Origin: Gari tellinella
Lineage: Eukaryota; Mollusca; Bivalvia; Cardiida; Psammobiidae
DNA: 64,000 nt
Direction: 5' to 3'
NCBI GenBank assembly: GCA_922989275.2
Contig: OV277864.1
Location: 4,650,001-4,714,000, forward strand
Part shown: positions 46,101 to 54,385 of the stretch, one piece after another
Layout: every line of letters begins with the position of its first letter
Numbering within the stretch: the stretch's first letter is position 1
Notes under the pieces: generated by a model
What the model saw: the letters and a program-made list of their open reading frames with translations, nothing else
What the model was told of the DNA's origin: nothing
Databases searched by the model: none
Program-made: the position numbers and the translations under genes

Positions 46101-46517
46101 AACTAGGTTATCAAAGTAACTGCAGAAAAGATCAACTGTATTATTCTTTGATGGCAAGTATGTTTGGAAAATAAAACCCCTATTATTTGGACTAATCTCT
46201 AACTGTATGCCTATAATCCTGTCACTCAACAATGGTAATCTAGACACACGCTTGTCAAATGATTTGTTCCATAAAAGGGCAACACCGCCTTTACCAACTT
46301 TTCTTGTGTCTAGTGAGCTAAGGTGTTTATCTGACACTGCATAATAATTGAAGGAGTTGTTAATACGACCAAGAAAGTGTAAATCTCCCTCGAACAGCCA
46401 GTGTTCGGATATACCACAAACGTCTATTTCGTACTCAAACAGTTTTTCAGCAAGGTAAGAAGAGCTTGTTGTTATGCATGCTGCATTCCAAGAAAATAAT
46501 TGAAGTTTAAAATCCAT
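43104..46517 (-). CDS. LINE endonuclease / reverse transcriptase polyprotein, intact 1137 codons
   Basis: Would nick target DNA and copy its RNA by target-primed reverse transcription. Residues 5-245 form an apurinic-type (EEP) endonuclease: FSWNAA (8-13), SEHWL (37-41), FRGDMNCHV (153-161) and YSDHRPL (237-243) hold the expected Asn, Glu, Asp/Asn and Asp-His. Reverse transcriptase spans about 495-800: APGKDGITYEHM (499-510), SYRAITLSS (559-567), LQGGFRKGLG (591-600), FLDCKQAFD (626-634), GTRQGGVSSP (684-693) and VADD (726-729), where the usual FADD has Val. HLGI (797-800) ends it. The C-terminal 300 residues include a Cys/His cluster (HKCPN...EHILCTC) of the kind seen in CR1/Jockey-type elements, but degenerate. 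There are no stops or frameshifts, so the copy is young. The ATG is 5 residues before the endonuclease core, typical of an ORF2 start. The exact clade is not assigned. Short frames on the opposite strand are shadows. Confidence 0.93.
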   Translation of the reverse strand: MDFKLQLFSWNAACITTSSSYLAEKLFEYEIDVCGISEHWLFEGDLHFLGRINNSFNYYAVSDKHLSSLDTRKVGKGGVALLWNKSFDKRVSRLPLLSDRIIGIQLEISPNNRGFIFQTYLPSKNNTVDLFCSYFDNLVNTYDEYSTKGLVIFRGDMNCHVNCSKFTKTLDSRDIKFQSFLNTSSLVSVPTLDICTGPRSTYDCKTGQSLVDHILIPKDDLNWVTSCKVIDDDALCYSDHRPLICLLNIPCLSTPINADFLYHTKWHNVSDEAKQCYSDALNCDAGLQAAMSLDISSSSDIDTLYNVIVSAMKNTASLYVPRKRFKPFLKPYWCETLSIHHKYMKQCRLSWILAGRPRHGYTFDQYKNSKRIFQNAHRTAVDTYFSRLYDEIDEAAEVDQEKFWHLVNQKRSNSNRAVGAEIMFDGNSCNSTESILKGWHGYFSNLYSIDYDKSFDNSFAKYVSEYLSDKQHPLEAYNNCNIKPSFLQSILQKMKSNKAPGKDGITYEHMRLGGSIILELLNKLFSAMLRYCHIPILMKEGIIFTVYKGGSKNRKDPNSYRAITLSSTILKLFEQVLVKRLEQSTNVTHHLQGGFRKGLGCIMTSFALTESIYFAKENNSKLYVCFLDCKQAFDRVWLEGLFYKLFQTNFDRCTINCFMSMYKNSTSVVRHQGMLSSPVSIMQGTRQGGVSSPSLYLLYIEDLITELEQSGHGFCITGHSCSSLSVADDMALLSFSKSGLQAMISICYQYSLKWRFKYNHSKCSVIVFNETKHAYKSQSRSWSLGQDLICESDQYNHLGINLNKYLNFSENVQTSCMKLRGTLLGLVNAGLHPNGLTTMTGYILYKSIVVPKALYGCELWPSLTHSKQLLIEQAHRFCIKYIERVPVYTKTDICMSLIGSRNIEYDIDLKKLTFLGQLCRLDNNHISQRVFMYRLASYKDSDTIQTGFACEINRLLKKYKLQNFLSSFLENGVFPSKGVWKVTLRQAVSYLAEKDWFDRVSSSLILHDFLQVKPVLQNPLDLLYFSRYIPIFNKCANVYLQILCKLFSDTFTHKCPNSIVEHILCTCKYTLVSRIEVYNVIISVWGRERLALFFDLKPRLRVIALLTGFRTLMASDQHILYFYKKTSRYIAVMFNMI

Positions 46518-46518
46518 A

Positions 46519-46898
46519 ATGTTTACTTACAAAACAGAGACTTCTATGTCTTCAATGCATTAACACTTTTATGGTCCTAAATGTATGCCTAAGATAAAAT
46601 TACTGCGTTTTCAAAAAACCCTTCAAAGAAGGCAGATTTGAAGCCCGATTTGAAGACGCTTCCCTTTCCCAATATACACGTTAGTATAAACGGTTATTTC
46701 CTTTTCAAAATATTTTGAGCCAGATCAAACGTCGGGTAACCCAGTGTTCGATCAGGCTCCAAGCTGTTTTACATTAAGACAAAAAACCGTGAGAACTTTT
46801 AAAAACTGTCATATTCTATGATTTATTAAATTTAATATTACTGTTATGTTGTTTGGAATTTAGTTTAGGCGGATACGAATAAAGTATTATCCGCTGTT
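46519..46898 (-). mobile_element. Diverged family A copy with flank shared with 41211
   Basis: GTTTACTTAC, CTTCAATGCATTAACAC and GTCCTAAATGTATGCC match 41211-41290. A-like part from about 46640: TTCCCTTTCCCAATATACAC, TTTTGAGCCAGATCAAACGT against GTTCGATCAGGCTCC, and AAGTATTATCCGCTG. Confidence 0.6.
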
Positions 46899-47144
46899 AA
46901 AACAATTACAATTATTCATCAAAACCTGGCGTTGAATTAAACATTGTAGATCTATCAATTTTTCATAAGTGTAGTCTAAAAATGACATCGTCTGCGATGT
47001 TAATATTTGTTGGGGATTTTAATACAACATTACACCTAATGGGACAGATTTCATATCTTTAAAATGAGTTCCAAAATGTTTTGAGAATAGTCGGTCGCCA
47101 TAGTATTCGATGCCCGACATGGCTCTGTATGCATTTACAATGTA
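46899..47144. other. Spacer, nothing recognised
   Basis: No repeat ends. Confidence 0.3.
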
Positions 47145-47145
47145 G

Positions 47146-47597
47146 TAGTGGAGAGAACGATAGTCTTTCATAATACAGTGGAGAATCTGTTATTCTTTCC
47201 CAATAAACGCGTTTACGCTAAAACTGTTATTCGCAGTGCAAACAGTTTGGAGCCAGATCAGGCTCCAAACTGTTTGCCACCAAGATAAACATGAAATATC
47301 AGAATTGTCCAAAAATTGTTCTTTTCTACGTTTTAGCGCTTTGCGTTTGCGTACGTTTGCGTTTAAACGGGAAAGAATAACAGACTCTCCACTGTATACG
47401 CGTTTTTACTAAACAATTATTTTAATCGCAAAAAGTTTAGAGTCAGATGAGACGCCGGTACCTGATCAGATTTATTCAGTTTGTCTCACATATTAAACGA
47501 AATCGACAATTATGATGAAAACAAAGAGTTTTTATTGTTCTTTTTCGTGTTAGTTTAGTTTCGATTAAAAAACGGGAACTATTAACGTCTTCCAGTA
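47146..47597 (-). mobile_element. Old family A copy hosting a younger one
   Basis: TAGTGGAGAGAACGATAGTC then TTTCATAA|TA is the A left end. After the insert it resumes TACGCGTTTTTACTAAAC, AAAAGTTTAGAGTCAGATGA and GATTAAAAAACGGG ... CTTCCAGTA. Removing 47176-47394 gives one A-sized unit. Confidence 0.7.
47176..47394 (-). mobile_element. Family A MITE nested in older A; hairpin tip deleted
   Basis: TA-flanked, ends intact. Hairpin reads GTTTGGAGCCAGATCAGGCTC: the tip between two GATCAG repeats is removed. Confidence 0.87.
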
Positions 47598-47627
47598 AGT
47601 ACTAAGCGTCATACTGCCTTTCAATTA

Positions 47628-47718
47628 ACTTTGAAACGTGTCTTGATATTGAAGCAAACGACAATACAGCGACGAAGAGGTAAAAATCACCCGAATAATT
47701 TGATCATGAAAGCGTTAA
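47628..47718 (+). mobile_element. Family B right-end fragment
   Basis: CTTTGAAACGTGTCTTG, GAAGCAAACGACAATAC, GAGGTAAAAATCACCCG and GATCATGAAAGCG|TTAA match the B right part at 33330-33440. Confidence 0.6.
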
Positions 47719-48368
47719 TATTAATGTTATCATGTTCATACGAGTAACAGTTTCTAAATGTTGTCTAAATTAGTCAAGAAAACAGCTTAGCGGATAATCT
47801 GACTGTGAGGGATTCATATTGTTGTAAATATTTGATGATCATACCACGACATAAATCAAAATACGCTCGTACATTGCAATGTCATTCTGTTCATTGCCCA
47901 ACTGCACATCAAATTGCACATGAGAAACTTGAATTTGATCGTATCAAGTTAAAATGCAGAATATGCAATTTTTTAAAATTTCAGATAGGCAAACAGTTTG
48001 TGTCTTAACACAGCGTATCAATTTTTTGCATTGGAAAAATGTTTTTTCGTTTGAATTGGCAAAATAAGGTATTTTGAAAGGTTGTCGTAAAGCAGCATAC
48101 ACATAATGCAGAATTGAGTCTACGGGTGTATCTATCGTTAGAATTCCAGCAGTACATGTATTTACACAATCGACGACAGGGGGACAATACGTTTAATAAA
48201 TACGAAAGACTCAAGCAGGAAACGTAACACAAACAATACACCCACCTCTCAAGCAGAACACACACACACAGTCATACCACAACAAACACACACACACACA
48301 CACGCAATACCATTCAAACATCTACACACAAAATAGAAAACAACACGCAAGACAAACATAAAGCAAAG
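47719..48368. repeat. Spacer with (AC)n tracts
   Basis: ACACACACACA at 48250-48260 and a longer tract at 48286-48302. The frames of 67 and 86 codons show no domain; the second is partly the microsatellite read on the minus strand. Confidence 0.45.
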
Positions 48369-48501
48369 TGAATATAGGAGCCCGCCTTGGTACAATCAGT
48401 AGCAATCAATAATTAACTATAAATTAATTAATTATTAACAACCACTGGGGGTTAAACCTGGGTTTAGGGGCGCCCAACCTCACACTTATCTCCTATATTC
48501 A
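48369..48501. mobile_element. Short foldback with GTGAATATAGGAG ends
   Basis: GTGAATATAGGAG (48369) is the exact reverse complement of CTCCTATATTCAC ending at 48501. Inside are TTAATTAATTATTAA-type sequence and GGGGTTAAACCTGGGTTTAG. No second copy seen. Confidence 0.5.
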
Positions 48502-48782
48502 CCTATAAAGACAAACAGTGTACATAAAATATAAACCCTGTTCCACAACCTCACAATCAAAAAGACCGCCAGCACAAGTAAACAAGTAAATACATGTTAA
48601 ACATTTAACAAAAAGTCTATGACAAGATCATTAGTAACATGGGAAAGAATTAAACATTCAAGCCCGTGTTAAAAATAACCCACTATGGCAACGGCCAAAT
48701 TGTACTCAAGCGACTAGTCTGTAGTTACGAGTAACTGTAAGACATGGAAGGGTCCAGGGTACGACAGAGAGGGAGAGAAAAA

Positions 48783-49007
48783 ACCCTTTCAGTATCAAAT
48801 TATTTGGGAGATTTTTACCCCCTCACCGCTTTATTGTCTGTTTCAGTATTATTGTCTGTAAGACACGTTCCAAAGCTACATTTAAGGTTGTATGACTTAA
48901 TGAATATCGACAAGAGTGTCAAACAGTTTGGGTCCTGATCAGACGCCGCTGATCAGGACCCAAACTGTTTGCAAACTCGTTGTATAGCGTCATTGAAAGT
49001 GAAAGGG
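48783..49007 (-). mobile_element. Family B MITE with shortened hairpin
   Basis: Left CCCTTTCAGTATC...TTTTTACCCCCTCACCGC, right CATTGAAAGTGAAAGGG|TTTAA. The hairpin 48920-48971 has GTTTGGGTCC arms that pair perfectly but a reduced apex (GATCAGACGCCGCTGATC). Confidence 0.72.
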
Positions 49008-49109
49008 TTTAACAAAACTAAACGCACACATGATGCCGATAAATTTCGACAACAAATAGCGGTTTGAAAAGTCTAACATATGTTCTGTTTCTCTTTTTTT
49101 CCATGGTTA

Positions 49110-49351
49110 CAGTGGAGAATATGTTATTCTTTCCCGTTTAAACGCAAACGTACGCAAACGCAAATCACTAAAACGTAGAACAACTTTTGGACAATTCTGA
49201 TATTTCATGGTTTATCTTGGTGGCAAACAGGTTGGAGCCTGATCAGACGCCGGGTTACCCGGCGTCTGATCTGGCTCCAAACTGTTTGCACTGCAAATAA
49301 TAGTTTTAGCGTAAACGAGTTTATTGGGAAAGAATAACACATTCTCCACTG
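49110..49351 (+). mobile_element. Family A MITE
   Basis: TA-flanked; a small deletion reads GTAGAACAACTTTTGG. Hairpin near intact (AACAGGTTGG). Immediately after it, 49354-49384 repeats a lone right arm GTGTCTGATTTGGCTCCAAA. Confidence 0.85.
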
Positions 49352-49431
49352 TACTTGGTGTCTGATTTGGCTCCAAACTGTTTGAAAACATGAGAAAATA
49401 TTAAACATAACGTTTTTTTCCATTCCTTATA

Positions 49432-49663
49432 CAGTGGAGATGTTATATTTTCCCGTTCAAACGCAAACGCTTTGCAATAAAATGTAGAAAATGGCAACTT
49501 GTAGACAGTTCTGATTATATTTTTAATTTTATTGGAAAACAATTTGGAGCCTTATCAGAAGCCATTTTACCATGCGTCTGAACTGGCTCCAAATAGTTGG
49601 CAATAGAAATAGTATTTTGAGCGAAAAGGCATTTATTGGGAAAGAATAACGTCCTCTCTACTT
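49432..49663 (+). mobile_element. Family A MITE, diverged
   Basis: TA|CAGTGGAGATGTTATATTTT to CGTCCTCTCTACTT|TA; hairpin GGAGCCTTATCAGAAGCC against GCGTCTGAACTGGCTCC. Confidence 0.75.
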
Positions 49664-49820
49664 TACACGGTAATTGACTGCATTAAAATGTTTTTAATGT
49701 AATGGTACATAGAGAGATATTAAAAACAAGTCTAATCCGTATCCATGTGTAACATTGTGTTATTGTGTAATACTAAAAGGAGTATTCTTTTTCTTATCCC
49801 TAGGTCTAGACCATTGTTAA

Positions 49821-50024
49821 CCCTTATCGTGCTGAATTGGCGTCTGCTAAAAATATATAGTCTGCGAAATAATACAAAAATAATTTTGATCTTCGTAAAC
49901 TTGGAAAATATTAAAATGAATGGCAAAACGCTTGGATTCAGATCAGACGTCGCGTTACGCGGTGTCTGATCTGGATTCAAGTTGTTTGCTAATATTAGTT
50001 AAAGAGCGCTAAGCACAATAAGGG
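49821..50024 (-). mobile_element. Family B-type MITE, complete (204 bp)
   Basis: TTAA at 49817-49820 and 50025-50028; ends CCCTTATCGTGCT and AGCACAATAAGGG (one mismatch). Hairpin 49923-49988: CGCTTGGATTCAGATCAGAC against GTCTGATCTGGATTCAAG. Confidence 0.8.
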
Positions 50025-50082
50025 TTAATGGAATCATATTGCAAAAGATCTATCCGGATTATTGACAAACGTCACCAATGTA

Positions 50083-50328
50083 CAGTGGAGAATGTGTTAT
50101 TCTTTCCCAATATACGCGTTTACGCTAAAACTATTATTTGCAGTGCAAACAGTTTGGAGCCAGATCAGACGCCGGGTAACCTGGCGTCTGATCAGGCCCC
50201 TAACTTTTTGCCACCAAGATAAACATGAAATATCAGAATTGTCCGAAAGTTGTTCTTTTCTACGTTTTAGCGCTTTGTGTTTGTGTACGTTTGCGTTTAA
50301 ACGGGAAAGAATAACAGGTTATCCACTG
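50083..50328 (-). mobile_element. Family A MITE
   Basis: TA-flanked; right arm altered (CAGGCCCCTAACTTTTTG), otherwise full. Confidence 0.85.
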
Positions 50329-50379
50329 TAAGTGGTAGTCTTAGTGACTTATCCTATACAGTAGATTATAACCCTTGAA

Positions 50380-50616
50380 CCCATTTATACCTAGTGTCCA
50401 ATAAAATGGACATTGACAAACAGTGCAGACCCTGATAAGACACCGCGTTACGCGGTGTCTTATCAGGGTCTGCACTGTTTCTATATTATATGAAAATATT
50501 GCGTTATGGACAAACAGTGCAGCGTCTTAAGATCACTCTTGTATATCTACAATAAGATCTTTCAGCAATTTAACTAGTATAAGGAGAGTGCATTGCAATA
50601 TCCAGGAATAAATTGG
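50380..50616 (+). mobile_element. TTAA-type MITE with a perfect 30-bp-arm hairpin
   Basis: TGAA|CCCATTTATACCTAG at left, GGAATAAATTGG|TTAA at right (50617-50620). Hairpin 50417-50480: CAAACAGTGCAGACCCTGAT, AAGACACCGCG, TTA, then its exact complement. A second partial arm ACAAACAGTGCAGCGTCTTA follows at 50510. Ends resemble family C. Confidence 0.7.
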
Positions 50617-50749
50617 TTAAATATGTTATATTCATTGTTTTGACTTGGGAAGATCAGTACAATTTCTGGAAACCTTACCCGTTGAAGTAAGGTATAATGA
50701 TCTGTTTAGAGAGGCTTCCGTCTTATAGAGATATAGCAGACTTAAAAGC

Positions 50750-51090
50750 TGGTTAGGACATTTGTCTGCTTAATGCAGAAAAAAGTATAATTTTGTGCAT
50801 TACTTCTGTTTTGCATTAAGCAGCCATTTGTCATAAAACCCATTACCCCATAAAAACATACGCCGTTTACGCATTAAATTGATTCCTCCGCTAAAGACAA
50901 AAAGGTCCCACTTTATACTTTCATAAATATGAAGCATAAGAAATAGTTTCTTTATTCAAGCAGATGTTAGCTTGAAACAGGCTGAAAGTAAAGCAGAATG
51001 CGCCTTCAAGCGCATTCTTCTTTACGTTCAACCTGCTTTAAGTAGTCACTTATCTTCAAAACCAGACAAATACTTTGGGGTAATAAGAAA
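50750..51090. repeat. Two module 2 hairpins
   Basis: 50765-50830: TCTGCTTAATGCAGAAAAAA...TTTTGCATTAAGCAG. 50963-51050: GTTAGCTTGAAACAGGCTG, AAGTAAAGCAGAATGCGCC, TTCAAGCGCATTCTTC, TTTACGTTCAACCTGC and TTTAAGTAGTCAC. The second is a nearly complete module 2. 50617-50749 and 51091-51385 show nothing else. Confidence 0.6.
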
Positions 51091-51387
51091 AGCTCTCTTT
51101 ACATAAACTGTATCACATGATGAAAGAAAAGGTGAACAAGCAGAATATTTTGATATGTGTATTTGTTCTGCTCTCAGAGAAGTATAGGCCCCAGGGTTAT
51201 GAAGCCTTTAAATAAAGTCTAATATAGTTCTCAATCAAATGCTTGAACACAATCTCAACCTAAACGTTTTATAACCTTGGGCGAGTTCTTTTTGATTTAG
51301 GAAACGTCGTTACGCGTGCATTTATTTTTATCAAGCAAAAGCACACAGCGGCTAGTCAACCGTTCTGTATACGAATGGTTGATTGTA

Positions 51388-51633
51388 CAGTGGAGAATCT
51401 GTTATGCTTTCCCAATAAACGCGTTTACGCTAAAACTATTATTTGCAATGCAAACAGTTTGGAGCCAGATCAGACGCCGGGTAACCCGGCGTCTGATCAG
51501 GCTCCAAACTGTTTGTCACCAAGATAAACAAGAATTATTAGAATTGTCCAAAAGTTGTTCTTTTCTACGTTTTATCGCGTTGCGTTTGCGTACGTTTGCG
51601 TTTAAACGGGAAAGAATAACAGATTATCCACTG
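51388..51633 (-). mobile_element. Family A MITE
   Basis: TA-flanked; hairpin perfect except the arm-adjacent mismatch shared by the family. Confidence 0.86.
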
Positions 51634-51767
51634 TAAATGTTTGCCCCTTGAAAGGGATAACTAATTTAGTATTGTTATTATTCGACATCAGCGAGTTAAT
51701 TTCATTGCATATACATGTAATGTGAAGTCTTATCATGACCTATTTGTTTTTACACTTGTACATGTAC

Positions 51768-51873
51768 AATGGAGAAAACGTTATTCTTTCTCAGTAAACA
51801 CAAATTGTTAGCAACAGAAGTAATACCGGTAGTTAGGCACACATGCATTTATTGGGAAAGAATAATGACCTCA
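51768..51873. mobile_element. Family A fragment, middle lost
   Basis: CAATGGAGAAAACGTTATTC and TTTATTGGGAAAGAATAATG are A ends with only about 65 bp between them and no hairpin. Confidence 0.55.
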
Positions 51874-52064
51874 ATACATCAAAGACAAACCCTGGTTACA
51901 TGTATTTACCAATTTCCTCCAAAGCTACATACAATGAAGCAGGTGGTTGCTAAAACTTAAATAATAAATTTCCCATGGGGAGATTTATTATTCGAGAGCA
52001 ACGCTACATGTACAAGCATTCACCTATCGAGATTTAGCAATAATTTTCTAGGGAATTTTTACCA

Positions 52065-52240
52065 AAATAAGGTAAAGACAGAAGAGCTTATTTCCCCAAA
52101 TAAATGCGATTGCCCTTAAAAATTTATTTCCTTTGCAAATAGTTTTGGGCCAGATCAGTTTGCATTTTCAGAAGGTAATATTTTCTACATTTATAATGCT
52201 GGTTTCGTTTAAATTGGAAATAGTAACGTCCTTCTTCCCC
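52065..52240 (-). mobile_element. Family A remnant, hairpin reduced
   Basis: TTATTTCCCCAAATAAATGCG, GCAAATAGTTTTGGGCCAGA then TCAGTTTGCATTTTCAG: right arm missing. TTAAATTGGAAATAGTAACG follows. Confidence 0.5.
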
Positions 52241-52315
52241 CAAGGTAGAAACAGAAGCATTACACTACTTTGAGGTATAAACGCACATTTATGATCAAGC
52301 GTTTCCTTTAGGGTT

Positions 52316-52476
52316 AGGATTAGAACACAATAAAACTTCTCAATTACGACCACTAAAACGAAGGATAATAAAGGAGCTTTCTGTTTCGCTGCCACCTTGC
52401 GTTAAGATGTCACCTGTCATAAACACCTAATAATCAACACATTTTAGTAGTCGTAATAAGGATGTTTTACTTTATT
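52316..52476 (+). mobile_element. Family G MITE, diverged
   Basis: ACTTCTCAATTACGACCACT and TTTTAGTAGTCGTAATAAGG are inverted ends. Interior GAGCTTTCTGTTTCGCTGCC and TGTCACCTGTC belong to the module 2 surroundings. Confidence 0.5.
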
Positions 52477-52670
52477 TCAAATGCTACGTGTTGCTGTACA
52501 TGTATGTACGAAACTAGTCGAAGAGTACAAGAGAAAATATAGTATGTTTCCAACAAAAACACAGCGCCATATCAAAAGACAATTTTTTTTCAACTCAAGA
52601 ACATGGTATTGCATTGCATTTAGTTTAGTTTCAACGAAATCATAAAAGTTTTTCTTAACTGTATTAAATA

Positions 52671-53069
52671 CAATAGAACCTCTCTATTACGACCATTCAA
52701 TAGGGTTTAGTATAAGGTGTTTACAACAGGTGACTGTTTAACCCTTTACCTGATAGCATTGTTTCTAGTATTGAAGATATGTGACTACTTAAAGCTATTA
52801 ACTGCTAGAATAAGGAAAATATTTAATATGACACATATTCATTAAGGTATAATTTGGAACTATTTTCTTCAGCGGATGAATAAAATGAATGTGCTAAAAG
52901 TCGCTTCTATAAGAGAAAGGGTTAAAGCAAAGTGACATAAAATAGAAAGCTCCTACATAACACCAGGAAGCTCTTGATGGAACTTTCTGTTTTATTGTCA
53001 CCATGTCACATGTATTTAGTGCAACCAATTGGCTTTCATTTAAGTGGTCGTAATAGACAGGTTTTATTG
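52671..53069 (+). mobile_element. Family G MITE, TA on both sides (399 bp)
   Basis: TA|CAATAGAACCTCTCTATTAC to GTAATAGACAGGTTTTATTG|TA, inverted with few mismatches; ACGACCATT against AAGTGGTCG continues it. Interior includes GAAAGCTCCTAC...GGAACTTTCTG, a weak hairpin. The 74-codon frame is not a gene. Confidence 0.75.
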
Positions 53070-53285
53070 TACCAGAAATGGTTTTATTCGTTTGCTCTTT
53101 ACCGATCTGTAGTTCCAATCCAAATACTATTGCAGATCATTTCTTTCTAGATACGACACCGTATATTTGTGATATACTGATTGTCTACATTTTATTGCGT
53201 TTACAGGCGTTTGAAGAACTCATATTGTATGTCAAGAACATTGATAAACACATAACTTAGTGAAATAGGCGAAACTTGATATATA

Positions 53286-53536
53286 CAGTGGAGAAAACGT
53301 TATTCTTTCCCAATAAACGCGTTTACGCCAAATCTTTTATTTCCAATGCAAAAAGTTTGGAGCCAGATCAGACGCCAGTAAACCCGGCGTCTGATAAGGC
53401 ACCAAACTGTTTGCCGTCCAGGTTACAATAACATTCAGATTATTTTGTCAAAAAATTATAATTTTCTTCATTTTATTGCAATGCATTTGCGTTTTATTTG
53501 CTTTTAAACGGGAAAAAATAACGTTTTCCCCCACTG
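53286..53536 (-). mobile_element. Family A MITE, diverged
   Basis: TA|CAGTGGAGAAAACGTTATTC to TTTTCCCCCACTG|TA; hairpin AAAGTTTGGAGCCAGATCAG against TCTGATAAGGCACCAAACTG. Confidence 0.8.
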
Positions 53537-53858
53537 TATGTATGTAAAAGTAAAACATATCAAAGACATTAAATGATTTTTTCAATTTCTTTTTAAAAAT
53601 TGATCTATGGTATATTTGCTTTTTCATGTTACTTTAAGTGTCATATATTGCAATTCGTTCAGAAATATTACAGCTGTGATGGCTTCTGGTTGCCAGCAAT
53701 AGTGTATGTTGGTGTTTAATTAGCAATGTAAATAAGCCAAAAACTGCATCTGTGTAAAAGAATACACAATAACTCACAGTTTAATTTGAATTTTCCTGGC
53801 TACATTGTAAACACATCAATTTACCAAGAAACTGACAAAACAAACTTCTCTTGTATTA

Positions 53859-53963
53859 CAGTGGAGAATCTGTTATTCTTTCCCGTTTCAACGCAAACGT
53901 ACGCAAACGCAAAGCGCTAAAACGTAGAAAAGAACAACTTTTGGACAATTCTGATATTTCATA
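53859..53963 (+). mobile_element. Family A left half (105 bp)
   Basis: CAGTGGAGAATCTG to CTGATATTTCAT; hairpin and right half absent because of the duplication breakpoint. Confidence 0.85.
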
Positions 53964-54098
53964 AAAAGTTAATTGGCAATGTAAATAAGCCGAAAACTGC
54001 ATCTGTGTAAAAGAATACACAATAACTCAAATTTTAATTTTCCTGGCTAAACACATCAATTTACCAAGAAACTGACAAAACATGCTACTCTTTTATTA

Positions 54099-54344
54099 CA
54101 GTGGAGAATCTGTTATTCTTTCCCGTTTAAACGCAAACGTACGCAAACCCAAAGCGCTAAAACGTAGAAAAGAACAACTTTTGGACAATTCTGATATTTC
54201 ATGTTTATCTTGGTGGCAAAAAGTTTGGGGCCTGATCAGACGCCGGGTTACCCGGCGTGTGATCTGGCTCCAAACTGTTTGCACTGCAAATAATAGTTTT
54301 AGCGTAAACGCGTTTATTGGGAAAGAATAACACATTCTCCACTG
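54099..54344 (+). mobile_element. Family A MITE
   Basis: TA-flanked, full length; hairpin AAAGTTTGGGGCCTGATCAG against GGCGTGTGATCTGGCTCC. Confidence 0.86.
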
Positions 54345-54385
54345 TATCTGTGGGTGTTTACATGTAGCATAAATTATCCAATTAA

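Larger units (their letters stand above)
42475..46518 (-). mobile_element. Non-LTR retrotransposon (LINE)
   Basis: Single EN-RT frame (43104-46517) plus about 0.6 kb of 3' region to the left. The 3' part contains an inserted family C MITE and, beyond it, GGAAATAAAGATACTACTA (minus strand, near 42480), a plausible polyadenylation signal and tail. The 5' limit is placed at 46518, because 46519 onward matches duplicated flank at 41211. There is no ORF1 upstream, so the copy is 5'-truncated or belongs to a one-ORF lineage. Target duplication not identified. Confidence 0.7.
53724..54344 (+). repeat. 240-bp tandem duplication with a truncated A copy in unit 1
   Basis: AATGTAAATAAGCC...AACTGACAAAAC occurs at 53725-53840 and 53977-54080; TACAGTGGAG at 53857 and 54097 are 240 bp apart. 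Unit 1 ends inside family A at GATATTTCAT (53963), just before the hairpin, and joins unit 2 flank (AAAAAGTTAATTGGC). Confidence 0.85.

Noticed and set aside
46525..46530. GTAAGT-type splice donor (minus strand) just upstream of the LINE start
   Set aside because: The same motif is in the duplicated flank at 41211 without any LINE, so it belongs to the flank, and there is no upstream exon.
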